From contig JABXIS010000011.1 in assembly GCA_013372975.1 (NCBI GenBank), positions 62,001 through 126,000 on the forward strand: a DNA stretch of 64,000 nt. The letters are read 5' to 3'. Origin of the DNA: Alphaproteobacteria bacterium. Lineage in GTDB: Bacteria > Pseudomonadota > Alphaproteobacteria > Sphingomonadales > Kordiimonadaceae. Made by a program: the position numbers and the translations under genes. The notes under the pieces were generated by a model. The model saw only the letters and a list, made by a program, of their open reading frames with translations, had not been told where the DNA came from and made no database searches. Each line of letters begins with the position of its first letter. Within the stretch, counting starts at the first letter, position 1. Shown one piece after another: positions 35,740 to 44,680 of the stretch.

Positions 35740-36867
35740 ATGGACGCAGATTTTTTGATCGTGGGAGCAGGGATCGCGGGCGCAGGCTTGGCGTATCAGT
35801 TGGCGCCCCATGGCCGCGTCGCGCTTCTGGATATGGAAGAACAGGCCGGATATCACACTACAGGGCGGTCTGCGGCCTTTTATGCGGAAACCTATGGTGG
35901 CCCAAAACTGCAGCCGCTGACGTCTGCGTCAAAAGCGTTCCTATTGAATCCACCCGACGGGTTTTCTGATGCCCCGATCCTGACGAAGCTTGGTGCCATC
36001 CATGTATTCCGCGAAGATCAACGCGAGCGTGCTGAAGCGATCTGCCACGAGATGCAGGCCTCGTTGCCTGGTGTGAATCTCCTTTCCGCTGAAGATGTGC
36101 ACCTACGTGCGCCCTATCTGAGGCAGGATCATTTTGCAGGTGGGGTGGATGATCCCGATTGTGGCGATCTTGATGTGGCAGCACTGCATCAGGGATATAT
36201 GCGTGCAGCCAAGAAAATGGGGGCGGAAGTGATGCTGGCCTCCGGGCTTGAGGCAGCGGTCTTTGATGGCAGCCGGTGGCATGTGAAATGCCGCACCGGA
36301 CAGGTAAAAGCCCGTATATTGATCAATTGCGCAGGCGCCTGGGCAGATGACATAGCCAAGCGCTCGGGTGTGGATGCTTTGGGCCTGAAACCTCTTAGGC
36401 GCACGATTATTACGGTGCCGAAACCAGTGGATGTGCCGTTTGACCGGCGCGGCCCGGTGGTGATCGATATTGATGAAGGCTTTTATTTCAAGCCAGAAGG
36501 TGAGGGGTATCTGATCTCGCCAGCTGACGAAACAGAAAGTGCCCCCTGTGATGCTCAGCCCGAGCTTGAGGATGTTGCTATGGCGGCCTTGCGATTTGAG
36601 GAAGTGACAGGCCATGCAGTTGAACGGCTGGACGCCAAATGGGCGGGCCTCCGTACCTTTGCACATGACAAGGCACCAGTGATTGGCTTTGATGCGAAGA
36701 TGCCTTCATTCTTCTGGAATGTGGGGCAGGGCGGCTACGGCATTCAGACGTCACCTGCCTGGTCGCAGCTTGCGGCGTCTCTTGTGTTGGGGCAAGGCGT
36801 GCCCGAGGCGCTCAAACCCTTTGGTGTTGATGCCTCGGTCTATTCCCCCGCACGCCTCGCCTTATAG
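35740..36867 (+). CDS. FAD-dependent oxidoreductase, D-arginine-dehydrogenase-like
   Basis: A 375-residue DAO-family flavoenzyme. The dinucleotide-binding motif VGAGIAGAGLAYQL lies at the N-terminus, and GRSAAFYAETYGG and the C-terminal WNVGQGGYGIQTSPAW match DadA/DauA-type amino acid dehydrogenases. It probably oxidises a D-amino acid or related amine to the keto acid. The start at 35740 follows ACGGAAG. Confidence 0.85.
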   Translation: MDADFLIVGAGIAGAGLAYQLAPHGRVALLDMEEQAGYHTTGRSAAFYAETYGGPKLQPLTSASKAFLLNPPDGFSDAPILTKLGAIHVFREDQRERAEAICHEMQASLPGVNLLSAEDVHLRAPYLRQDHFAGGVDDPDCGDLDVAALHQGYMRAAKKMGAEVMLASGLEAAVFDGSRWHVKCRTGQVKARILINCAGAWADDIAKRSGVDALGLKPLRRTIITVPKPVDVPFDRRGPVVIDIDEGFYFKPEGEGYLISPADETESAPCDAQPELEDVAMAALRFEEVTGHAVERLDAKWAGLRTFAHDKAPVIGFDAKMPSFFWNVGQGGYGIQTSPAWSQLAASLVLGQGVPEALKPFGVDASVYSPARLAL

Positions 36868-36907
36868 AGCTCCCGCTCTTTTGTTTCAGTGATGATGCCC
36901 GCGGTTC

Positions 36908-37168
36908 TCAGTGGTGATGTCTGCGGCGCTGGCGCCGGTGGCGGGTTTCGCCAAAGCCGTATACCAAAACAAGCGAGCCAGCGATGCCGGCGATAATATC
37001 GCCGATCCAGCCAGTGGGCCCAAGGCCAAGGATGCCGAACAGCAGGCCACCTACGAAGCCGCCCAATATGCCAAGGGCGATGTTCCCGAGCGCGCCGTAG
37101 CCCTCGCCGCGGATGATATGCCCTGTCAGGTAGCCGACGATGGCCCCGGTGATGATGGTTCCAATCAT
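36908..37168 (-). CDS. GlsB/YeaQ/YmgE-family small membrane protein
   Basis: An 86-residue integral membrane protein with three glycine-rich helices (MIGTIITGAIVGYLTGHIIRG, LGILGGFVGGLLFGILG, IGDIIAGIAGSLVLVYGF), the signature of the transglycosylase-associated/GlsB family linked to stress responses. The His/Arg-rich tail (RHRRQRRRHHH) is an extra. A small partner gene precedes it. Confidence 0.9.
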   Translation of the reverse strand: MIGTIITGAIVGYLTGHIIRGEGYGALGNIALGILGGFVGGLLFGILGLGPTGWIGDIIAGIAGSLVLVYGFGETRHRRQRRRHHH

Positions 37169-37182
37169 GATCTGCCCCCTGC

Positions 37183-37404
37183 CTAGTAGCGGTATCGACG
37201 GCCGTGGCTATAGCCACGATCATAGTCGAATTCGCGCCGAAGCTCGTCATTGCGATATTGGCTCAGGCTGTAGATCGCCCAAATGGCGGCTACGGGCCAA
37301 CCAATTACGGTCATCCACAGAAGGGCATTCATAATGCCCTGAAAAGGGCGGTTGATGGTGAAAAACACCAATGGTGGGAAAAGTATCGCCAATAACAGGC
37401 GCAT
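37183..37404 (-). CDS. YqaE/Pmp3-family small membrane protein
   Basis: A 73-residue protein with two hydrophobic helices (LLLAILFPPLVFFTI and ALLWMTVIGWPVAAIWAIYSLS), the Pmp3/YqaE pattern, followed by a charged Arg/Tyr-rich tail. It is 14 bp upstream of the GlsB-type gene on the same strand; both families are stress-associated. Confidence 0.8.
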   Translation of the reverse strand: MRLLLAILFPPLVFFTINRPFQGIMNALLWMTVIGWPVAAIWAIYSLSQYRNDELRREFDYDRGYSHGRRYRY

Positions 37405-37674
37405 CCGATCCTCCTATATCCTCGCGTTGTCGATCTTGTTTTTATGATCTTATATTCAAGATGTGGGGAGGCGTTTGGCGGATTTCAAGATTTTCTGGAA
37501 AGCTGACAATTTACCCTCGCTTTTTCACCTTTTGTTAAAGGGTGGCGGTGACAAATGGCGTTGGTGGAGGGGCGGATTTTATTACGCTTGCCGGGCGCAC
37601 TATGCTAAGAGCGCTGTAGGGGCATGAGATAATCGTCGCACCCGTGTTTTTTATTTGCATGGTTGGTTGCCGAA

Positions 37675-39039
37675 ATGATCAATTTTCTTCGTAATTTCAA
37701 AGTGAATATTCGTATCTGGACTCTGACAATTCTTGCCCTTTTGGGCATGTTGTTCATTGTGTTCGAATTTAACACCCTGGTAGGTGAATTGCAGGCGGGC
37801 AGAGTTTCCGCATCGGAATTTGAAAGCCACGAAAGCCTCGTGTTCATCATTACCGGTATATTGATTGCGGTGATCTTTGCGCTTTCATGGGCGATCACGG
37901 CCAGCATCATGGGCCCGCTTCGCCGCCTGCAGGCTGAACTGACGGCTCTGTCTGAAGGCAAATACGACCAGCCAGTTACGGACCGCGATCATGGAGACGG
38001 CATCGCAGCCATGGCGCGCGCGGCAGAATTCCTGCGGGAAAACGCCCTTGAGACAGAGCGCCTGCGTGCTGAAGCCGACGAAGCCAAGGAAAAACAGGCC
38101 GCGCTTGAGCGCGAAGAGGAAGACCGTCGCCATGCCGAGGAAACCCAGCGGCTGCAAGACGAACAGGAAAACCAGCGGCGCGAGAAAGCAGAGCGGGATG
38201 CCCTGCGCGCAGACCTTGCCACCAGCTTCGAGACCGAGGTTTCCAGTGTGATCCAGTCCCTGTCCGGGGCCGTGGCTGAATTGCAGATGGCGGCTGACAC
38301 TATGACAGACGCGATCGAACAGACAAACCTCGAGGTTTCCTCCGCTGCCAGCGCAACCGATGCCACCGGGCAGGATATGGTGGCTGTGGCAGATGCCACA
38401 GATGGCCTCACCGGTGCGATTGGCGAAATCCGCACCCAGGTGGAACAGGCTAACGCCATCACCACAAACGCCATGACTGTGGCGCGTGATGCTGCGGAGC
38501 GTGTTGGTTCGCTGTCTTCGGCATCTGAACGCATCGCCGAAGTGATCCACCTGATCAATGATATCGCAGAACAAACCAACCTGCTTGCCCTCAATGCCAC
38601 TATCGAGGCCGCGCGTGCTGGTGAAGCAGGCAAAGGCTTTGCTGTTGTGGCATCCGAGGTGAAGAGCCTTGCGAACCAGACAGCCAAAGCAACCCAGGAA
38701 ATTGAAGAGCAAGTGCACGCGATGCAGTCAGCCACTCGTGAAACGGTGGATGGTGTGAATGAAATTCACAAAACCATCAATCAAGTGAGCGAGATTTCCG
38801 GCATGATCGCCGCGGCAGTTGTGGAGCAGGAAGCCTCCACCGGAGAGATCGGTCGCAGCGTTCAGAACGCCAGTCAGGGCACAGCAAACCTTGGGCAGAA
38901 TGTGGCTCGCGTGCAGGAAATGGCCAGCCAGAGCGCTGGCGCCGCCAAGGTGGTGAACGATAGCACAGGCGGCCTCACCGATCAGGCCAGCATATTGGAA
39001 GAATCGGTTTATCGGTTCCTGGCGCGCCTGCGCAGCTAG
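37675..39039 (+). CDS. methyl-accepting chemotaxis protein with minimal periplasmic domain
   Basis: A 454-residue chemoreceptor. Two hydrophobic helices (about residues 15-32 and 58-82) enclose only about 25 periplasmic residues, so there is no periplasmic ligand-binding domain. A HAMP-like segment ([18 protein letters not shown]), a long Glu/Arg-rich coiled coil (about 120-185) and the signalling hairpin tip ([32 protein letters not shown]) follow. It may sense membrane or cytoplasmic state. There is no CheB/CheR pentapeptide at the C-terminus. I use the ATG at 37675 rather than the upstream TTG. Confidence 0.92.
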   Translation: MINFLRNFKVNIRIWTLTILALLGMLFIVFEFNTLVGELQAGRVSASEFESHESLVFIITGILIAVIFALSWAITASIMGPLRRLQAELTALSEGKYDQPVTDRDHGDGIAAMARAAEFLRENALETERLRAEADEAKEKQAALEREEEDRRHAEETQRLQDEQENQRREKAERDALRADLATSFETEVSSVIQSLSGAVAELQMAADTMTDAIEQTNLEVSSAASATDATGQDMVAVADATDGLTGAIGEIRTQVEQANAITTNAMTVARDAAERVGSLSSASERIAEVIHLINDIAEQTNLLALNATIEAARAGEAGKGFAVVASEVKSLANQTAKATQEIEEQVHAMQSATRETVDGVNEIHKTINQVSEISGMIAAAVVEQEASTGEIGRSVQNASQGTANLGQNVARVQEMASQSAGAAKVVNDSTGGLTDQASILEESVYRFLARLRS

Positions 39040-39061
39040 GCCAAAACCAGCCGGAAGGTTT

Positions 39062-39091
39062 AAAGCCCCTGCAGTCGCGGGGGCTTTTTTG
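39062..39091 (+). terminator. terminator of the chemoreceptor gene
   Basis: AAAGCCCC and GGGGGCTTT arms are followed by T6, about 25 bp after the stop. Confidence 0.88.
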
Positions 39092-39182
39092 TTGGCCTAT
39101 GGTGGCAAAAGAAAACCCCGGATTGAAAAATGGGAGATTTCTGATAAGTCATTGTTAATTATAAATAATTATACTGATTTCC

Positions 39183-39959
39183 ATGTCAGTAGCAGGTCGC
39201 CGGATGCGCGGGGGGATGCTGGCCGGGGCCTTGCTGGGTTCGGCCCTGCCTTTTGGCACAGTGGGTGCCAACCAGTTCGATGAATTTGCCGAGGCCTGCA
39301 CATGGGCCACCAGCCGCACCCACCTGAGCATTGTGGGCGGCATGCTGGATCGGCTGGTGAACAGCCCTGAAAGCGGTACCTATGTAAGGCTTTTGCAAGC
39401 ACTGGCAGAACGCACACCCTTCCGGTTTGATATGGAAGTACATTCCGACAAACGCGCCCAGCGGCACTTCACCGATGCCCATTATGACGCTTATCTGATC
39501 TGGTCAAACTTTGATCCGCCGCTGTCGTCCCTGAAGCTGCAGATTTCGGCGCGTGCGGTTTATGCCTTCGTGCGGGAAGGGGCGCCGGTTCCTGCCAATA
39601 TCACTGACCTGGAAGGCAAGTCTGTTGGCCTGCCATTCGTCTATTCTTTCCCCAAAAGCCTGACGGAAAACCCCCGGATCAAGACAATGCGGCTGGCGGA
39701 AGATGCGGCCAGCAATCTGGCGGCTTTGTCGCGCGGGCGGGTGGATGTGGTTCTGGTGTCAGGCGGGGATGCGGAAGCGTTCCTGCGCACGCACCCCACT
39801 GATGGCCTTGCCTACGCCCCGGAAAGCCCAATATTGGTGAAGGAAACCTATATCATTTTTCAGGAAAACAGCGGGCTGGATTGCACCGTGCAGATGCTTG
39901 CAGCGGAACTTGAAAAAATGCGGACCGATGGCTCGTTCGCCCGCATTATCAGTGATTAG
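39183..39959 (+). CDS. orphan periplasmic solute-binding-like protein
   Basis: A 258-residue protein with a Ser/Gly-rich signal peptide (RRMRGGMLAGALLGSALPFGTVGA-NQ). The middle of the chain has the two-domain binding-protein features (ITDLEGKSVGLPFVYSFPKSLTENP, and LAALSRGRVDVVLVSGGDAEAFL), but the N-terminal domain is divergent from the other SBPs here. No transport partner is present. It overlaps the following minus-strand gene by 4 bp at the stops. Confidence 0.7.
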   Translation: MSVAGRRMRGGMLAGALLGSALPFGTVGANQFDEFAEACTWATSRTHLSIVGGMLDRLVNSPESGTYVRLLQALAERTPFRFDMEVHSDKRAQRHFTDAHYDAYLIWSNFDPPLSSLKLQISARAVYAFVREGAPVPANITDLEGKSVGLPFVYSFPKSLTENPRIKTMRLAEDAASNLAALSRGRVDVVLVSGGDAEAFLRTHPTDGLAYAPESPILVKETYIIFQENSGLDCTVQMLAAELEKMRTDGSFARIISD

Positions 39960-40390
39960 GATTTGAAGGCTTCGATACGTTCAAGATACCATTTGGGGAA
40001 GCCATAGCTGGTGGCGGCCTTCAATACCTTGTCCACATACTCGTTATCGGCAAAACCGGGCTTCATATCGCTTGAGATATACACCAAGGCAGGCACCATC
40101 TTGCCGCCGCGGGTGAACACCATCATGGCTTCAGGGCGATAGGTGGCGCTGGCGAAGTTTTTGATATGGGTGTTATAGAGGATATCCAGCTCCGCGTGGG
40201 TCATGTTCGCCAAAATGCCGTACACAACGCCATCGCCGCCTTCTACCAGGTTGGCATGTGGCTGTATCACCAGCTCATACCCATGCACACAGGCGGGCGC
40301 GAACGGCCGTTTCTTGAGCCCGGCTTCCTCCAGCACCTTCAGGCTGATGAAGGACCCATAGAAAAACACCTGTACTTTACGGTCAGCCAT
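39956..40390 (-). CDS. gamma-glutamylcyclotransferase-fold protein
   Basis: A 144-residue protein. VQVFFYGSFISLKVLEEAG is the N-terminal YGS-type substrate loop of the GGCT-like family, with EGGDGVVYGIL in the core and the usual catalytic Glu position not clearly resolved by eye. The family produces pyroglutamate from gamma-glutamyl amino acids or degrades related amides. The ATG at 40390 follows GAGAGGAATGT; upstream residues to 40471 look non-coding. Confidence 0.75.
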   Translation of the reverse strand: MADRKVQVFFYGSFISLKVLEEAGLKKRPFAPACVHGYELVIQPHANLVEGGDGVVYGILANMTHAELDILYNTHIKNFASATYRPEAMMVFTRGGKMVPALVYISSDMKPGFADNEYVDKVLKAATSYGFPKWYLERIEAFKS

Positions 40391-40479
40391 ACATTCCTCT
40401 CCCAGCAACCCCATTAGTTCCTTCAAGCATGGGGAAACTGCTGGCGTCAAACGATAATATTGATCACTCAACCTATCCG

Positions 40480-40776
40480 CTACAATTTCACCGGATTGGC
40501 TTCATAGCGCTTCACATTGATGGATAAAACCTGCATCCCGGAAAGCGCGCGCCGGAACGTTGCCGTGTTTTCGGATTTCAGATGATGGGCCAAGGCTTCC
40601 CTTGCTTCCCATTCTTCATAAAACCGGAAATTGCCCGGCAGGTCGATATCTTCAGATATCTCGTAGGTGATATTGCCAAATTCTTTGCGGGCCCCTTTGA
40701 CGAAACTGTCAAAGACGTCCATCGCTTCGCGGCGATACTCAGGTGATATTTCAATCAGGCCAGTTACTATCAGCAA
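40480..40776 (-). CDS. antibiotic-biosynthesis-monooxygenase-domain (YgiN-like) protein, TTG start
   Basis: A 98-residue dimeric ferredoxin-like-fold protein (MLIVTGLIEISPEYRREAMDVF, then ISEDIDLPGNFRFYEEWEAREALAHHLKS), typical of quinol monooxygenase-like ABM proteins. GGGAGG lies 5 nt before the TTG at 40776, so a TTG start is better than the GTG that overlaps that site. It lies 90 bp upstream of the GGCT-like gene on the same strand. Confidence 0.75.
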   Translation of the reverse strand: MLIVTGLIEISPEYRREAMDVFDSFVKGARKEFGNITYEISEDIDLPGNFRFYEEWEAREALAHHLKSENTATFRRALSGMQVLSINVKRYEANPVKL

Positions 40777-40944
40777 ATGGGCCTCCCACACAACACCCCC
40801 AAAGCCAGTATAGGGCCCAACACCTTTCCCAGTTGTTAATGGTGGGTTTTACCCGGTGCCAATAGCCGGTGGAATGCCGCTTGATCTGCTGAATGATACC
40901 TGTGCATGTTGCGGTGTTTCATGTTTTAAAACATTGGGGGATGA

Positions 40945-41448
40945 ATGCGGCAAATATACCAGTTCAAATTATGGCATCTGCTTTTAAATATTGCGCTGCA
41001 ACCGTTCCTATTGATTGGGGGTATGATCATGGTTTCGGTTGGTGTTCAATCCACTGAAACTGTTTCAAGCCAATTGATAATGCTGGTTCTTGGTGGTGCT
41101 GCATTTATCACGGCAATCGATGAGACCTTCAAAAACATAATCCCTTATTTCCCTCGTGGTATTGCGCTGGAGATGCATGATGATTTTCTGATCATTTCCT
41201 CTGGCAATGGTCCCCGGCACATTCCGCGGTCGGCGGTCAGGGGCTGCAAGGAACCGAAGTCAGTGCGAATTGTGGGGAGGCGTGGTGGGCGTGTGGAAGT
41301 CAGCGTAAACGACGAATATAAAATACGGCACTGGACAGGCTTCAAGGTTAATCCTTCCTTTCATGGTATGTCAGTGGAAGGCGAGGATGCTGTTACTATG
41401 GTGCGTGCTATCAGGGATTGGCGCCGTTCAGGTCGAAAGGCAAAATAG
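40945..41448 (+). CDS. membrane protein of unknown function
   Basis: A 167-residue protein with two N-terminal hydrophobic helices (about residues 10-33 and 42-58) followed by a basic cytoplasmic domain with beta-strand-like segments (ALEMHDDFLIISSGNGPRHIPR, VRIVGRRGGRVEVSVNDEYKIRHW). This resembles PH-like membrane-anchored domains. No family can be named with confidence. The start follows TTGGGGGATGA. Confidence 0.6.
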   Translation: MRQIYQFKLWHLLLNIALQPFLLIGGMIMVSVGVQSTETVSSQLIMLVLGGAAFITAIDETFKNIIPYFPRGIALEMHDDFLIISSGNGPRHIPRSAVRGCKEPKSVRIVGRRGGRVEVSVNDEYKIRHWTGFKVNPSFHGMSVEGEDAVTMVRAIRDWRRSGRKAK

Positions 41449-41507
41449 GTACCGCGCAGCATGAGCGGGTCATGCTGCGTACAGAGGCTTGATCGGTATT
41501 TTGGCTG

Positions 41508-41642
41508 TTAGCCGCGCTTTTTCTTGAAGCGGGCAAAGAAACCTTCGCCAGGCTGGTAGGATTGCATAGCTTCCCAATCGGCCAGTTGGCGCGCATATTG
41601 TGCTTTGGTCATGCCATAGGTTGGTACAGGCTTCTGCTGCAT
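41508..41642 (-). CDS. small basic protein (44 aa), hypothetical
   Basis: A short reading frame below usual ORF thresholds: ATG at 41642 with GAAGGAAACGA upstream, reading MQQKPVPTYGMTKAQYARQL and continuing to a Lys/Arg-rich end. Composition and ribosome-binding site favour a real gene. The Trp/Tyr/Gln content with a basic C-terminus could suit a nucleic-acid or membrane-surface role. No family recognised. Confidence 0.5.
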   Translation of the reverse strand: MQQKPVPTYGMTKAQYARQLADWEAMQSYQPGEGFFARFKKKRG

Positions 41643-41820
41643 TGTCGTTTCCTTCGCTTGTCGCACCCGGCCATTTTTTTGTCAGGCTCGGATCATCTTG
41701 TTGTCGTGTATCGTTTTTATGCGCGCCTCTTTGTGCGTCGCTTATCACCTTATCTGGTGATCAATTCGATTATTACAAGATACAAATGAATAAGGCCTTA
41801 AAAAGGCGATGAAACGAGCA

Positions 41821-41851
41821 TAAAAAAAGGCGACCCGTTGGGGCCGCCTTT
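41821..41851 (-). terminator. terminator of typA
   Basis: On the minus strand GGCGGCCC and GGGTCGCC arms (one mismatch, 4-nt loop) are followed by T7. Confidence 0.8.
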
Positions 41852-41873
41852 CTGAATTTCTTGAGTAGGAAAC

Positions 41874-43706
41874 TTATTCCGCTGCTTTGGCGGCTTTCTT
41901 GCGCTCGTGCGGCAGCAGGAAGCGTTTGCGCAAGCGAATACTTTCTGGGGTCACTTCCACAAGCTCGTCATCATTGATGTAAGCCAGTGCTTCCTCAAGC
42001 GGCAGCTTCTTCGGCGTGGTCAGCTTCACGGCTTCGTCCTTGCCGGCTGCGCGGATGTTTGTCAGCTGTTTGGCTTTCTGCACATTCACATCCAGATCGT
42101 TGTCGCGGCTGTGCTCGCCAATGATCATGCCTTCATAACATTCGTCACCGCCATCAATCATGATAACGCCGCGGTCCTGCAGGTTGAAAAGCGCGTAGGT
42201 AACGGCCTTACCGCCCGCGTTTGCCACCAAAACTCCGCGCTGGCGGCCCTGGATTGGGCCCTTGTAGGCGTCGTAGCGGTCGTAAGCACGGGCCATGATG
42301 CCGGTGCCGCGCGTGTCTGTCAGGAATTCGCCGTGGTAGCCAATCAGGCCACGTGCAGGCGCATCAAACGTCAGGCGTACCTTGCCGCCACCTGATGGCA
42401 CCATGCCAGTAAGCTCAGCCTTGCGGAGGGACATTTTCTCCACAACTGTGCCCTGGTAGGCCTCGTCCACATCCACCTGCACCGTTTCATAAGGCTCAAG
42501 CTTCTTGCAGTTTTCATCCATCTTCATCAAAACGCGCGGGCGGCTGATGGCCAACTCGAAGCCTTCGCGGCGCATGGTTTCAATGAGAACGCCAAGCTGA
42601 AGCTCGCCGCGGCCTGCCACTTCGAAGGCATCCTTGCTTTCAGTTTCGGTGATCTTGATGGCCACGTTGCCTTCTGCTTCCTTCAGCAAACGATCGCGGA
42701 TCACACGGCTGGTTACAAGCTTGCCTTCGCGGCCTGCCAGCGGGCTGTCGTTCACGGAGAAGGTCATGGCAAGGGTTGGTGGATCAACCGGGATAGAGTG
42801 CAGCGCTTCCTTCACTTCAGGTGTGGCGATTGTGTCTGCCACTGTTGCGGTTTGAAGGCCTGCGATCGCGACAATGTCGCCCGCTTCGGCTTCTTCAACC
42901 GGCACACGCTCCAGCCCACGGAAGGACAGAAGCTTGGAGATACGACCAACCTCGATCACCTTGCCGTCGCGGCCGAGGGCGTGGATTGGGTCAGAAACTT
43001 TCACGCGGCCGGTTTCGATGCGGCCCGTCAGAATACGGCCAAGGAAGTTGTCGCGGTCCAGCATGGATACAAGCATGGAGAAAGGCTTTTCTGCGTTGCC
43101 TTCGGTTACCACACGTGGTGCGGGCACATGCTCCAGAATTTTCTCAAACAGCGGGTGCAGGTTTTCGCGCGGGCCATCCAGTGTATCGTCACACCAGCCG
43201 TCACGGCCAGAAGCATACAGGATTGGGAAATCAAGCTGCTCTTCGCTGGCATCCAGGTTCACGAACAGGTCAAACACTGCATCTGTCGCGGCGTCCGGGT
43301 TGCCGTCTGGTTTGTCTACCTTGTTCACAACAACGATCGGCTTCAGGCCCAGGGCCAGCGCTTTCATGGTTACAAACTTGGTTTGTGGCATCGGGCCTTC
43401 GGCGGCGTCCACAAGCAGCACCACACCGTCAACCATGGAAAGGATACGCTCAACCTCGCCACCAAAGTCGGCGTGGCCTGGTGTGTCCACGATATTCACG
43501 CGGGTGTCGCCCCACATCACGCTGGTGCATTTCGCCAGAATGGTGATGCCGCGCTCGCGCTCCAGGTCACCGCTGTCCATCGCGCGTTCTTCCACACGCT
43601 GGTTTTCCCGAACGGTGCCGGACTGTTTGAACAGATTGTCCACCAGTGTGGTTTTGCCGTGGTCAACGTGCGCGATGATCGCGATGTTGCGAATGTTTTT
43701 GGTCAT
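41874..43706 (-). CDS. typA: translational GTPase TypA/BipA
   Basis: A 610-residue ribosome-binding GTPase of the EF-G family, involved in stress and cold ribosome assembly. G1 is AHVDHGKTT (residues 12-20), G3 DTPGHADFGGE, G4 NKVDKPDG. The TypA-specific C-terminal domain ends in an Arg/Lys-rich tail (LRKRFLLPHERKKAAKAAE). It is monocistronic with its own terminator. Confidence 0.97.
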   Translation of the reverse strand: MTKNIRNIAIIAHVDHGKTTLVDNLFKQSGTVRENQRVEERAMDSGDLERERGITILAKCTSVMWGDTRVNIVDTPGHADFGGEVERILSMVDGVVLLVDAAEGPMPQTKFVTMKALALGLKPIVVVNKVDKPDGNPDAATDAVFDLFVNLDASEEQLDFPILYASGRDGWCDDTLDGPRENLHPLFEKILEHVPAPRVVTEGNAEKPFSMLVSMLDRDNFLGRILTGRIETGRVKVSDPIHALGRDGKVIEVGRISKLLSFRGLERVPVEEAEAGDIVAIAGLQTATVADTIATPEVKEALHSIPVDPPTLAMTFSVNDSPLAGREGKLVTSRVIRDRLLKEAEGNVAIKITETESKDAFEVAGRGELQLGVLIETMRREGFELAISRPRVLMKMDENCKKLEPYETVQVDVDEAYQGTVVEKMSLRKAELTGMVPSGGGKVRLTFDAPARGLIGYHGEFLTDTRGTGIMARAYDRYDAYKGPIQGRQRGVLVANAGGKAVTYALFNLQDRGVIMIDGGDECYEGMIIGEHSRDNDLDVNVQKAKQLTNIRAAGKDEAVKLTTPKKLPLEEALAYINDDELVEVTPESIRLRKRFLLPHERKKAAKAAE

Positions 43707-43834
43707 TGTCTTGTCCTGAAGGCCTTCATGCGGCCCAACTTAAAAAAGGCCCCCGCAAAAATCGGAAGCCCCCAAATAAAAGATTTGCGCGGCTTATACG
43801 CGCGTTCTGGCCAATCGGCAAGCAGAAAGGGCAT

Positions 43835-44578
43835 TTAGGGACGGGCAGCTATAAGGCAGCGAGACAGAGGCGTGCCGGGGGCAAGCAATTCTCGCCTCGC
43901 CTTTGATAGCGCAAGATAGCGCGGGGCTATGCCAACCTTTGGTTCCAGCACGCGGATGTGGCTCAGGACATCAGGCCGGCCAAGGTGGTGCTCCAACACT
44001 GAATAGGTGTCAGCGATATAGTCGACTTTGCCGGACAAAAGTTCTTCCACCAGCGCCGTGGCATTTGCCCTGACATATAAATCAACTTTGCCGCCCCGAA
44101 TAAAGGTATCGAACTTGGGTTCCAGAAGGATGTTTTGTTGCACCGCCAGCCGCTGGCCTTCAAGCTGCTGAAGGCTGCCAAATCCTGTGATGCCACTGTC
44201 CGCGCGCACCATCAGGCTCGGGCCTGCATCGAACAGGGTTGCCGGGTGGAAATCCAGCTCTGTGGCGCGCTCTTCGGAGAAGGTGGTGGGGATAATACCA
44301 TCTACAGTGCCGCTAACGGCCATCATATAGGCACGCGCCCATGACGGCGAAATGACAAAGGAAACTTCCATGCCACACTGTGCTGCAATCTTGCGCACAG
44401 CCTCTGGCCCAATGCCGTCAATATTATCAGTGTTGGGGTCAACCGAAACAAAGGGGGGTACGGCGATAGTCGCAATCCGCAATGAATCGCTTTGGCCCGC
44501 AGCCGCATTGTGGCATTGGCCAAATACACCCGCTAAGGTCAAACTCGCAGCCATGACTATATGGCGAAGTTTTGTCAA
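43835..44578 (-). CDS. orphan periplasmic solute-binding protein (SBP_bac_3), TTG start
   Basis: A 247-residue secreted protein. GGGGAGGG lies just upstream of TTG 44578, giving the signal peptide MTKLRHIVMAASLTLAGVFG and onwards. The mature part has the binding-protein start RIATIAVPPFVSVD, then the pattern AYMMAVSGTVDGIIPTTFSEERATEL and a central FGSLQQLEGQRLAVQQN. It is a close paralogue of the next gene (45406). A single late Cys (SRCLIAARP) recurs in both. Confidence 0.82.
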   Translation of the reverse strand: MTKLRHIVMAASLTLAGVFGQCHNAAAGQSDSLRIATIAVPPFVSVDPNTDNIDGIGPEAVRKIAAQCGMEVSFVISPSWARAYMMAVSGTVDGIIPTTFSEERATELDFHPATLFDAGPSLMVRADSGITGFGSLQQLEGQRLAVQQNILLEPKFDTFIRGGKVDLYVRANATALVEELLSGKVDYIADTYSVLEHHLGRPDVLSHIRVLEPKVGIAPRYLALSKARRELLAPGTPLSRCLIAARP

Positions 44579-44680
44579 AAAACCCTCCCCGGTCCTGGCG
44601 GCCTGTATGCCTGTAACGGGACTTTCTGTCAAACCCACAAGATACGGCAGCAGGGTAATCTTTCGGTTAACACTGATGCG

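Noticed and set aside
42798-43838. Plus-strand frames opposite typA
   Set aside because: They are shadows of a strongly conserved GTPase gene; no ribosome-binding site and no family features.
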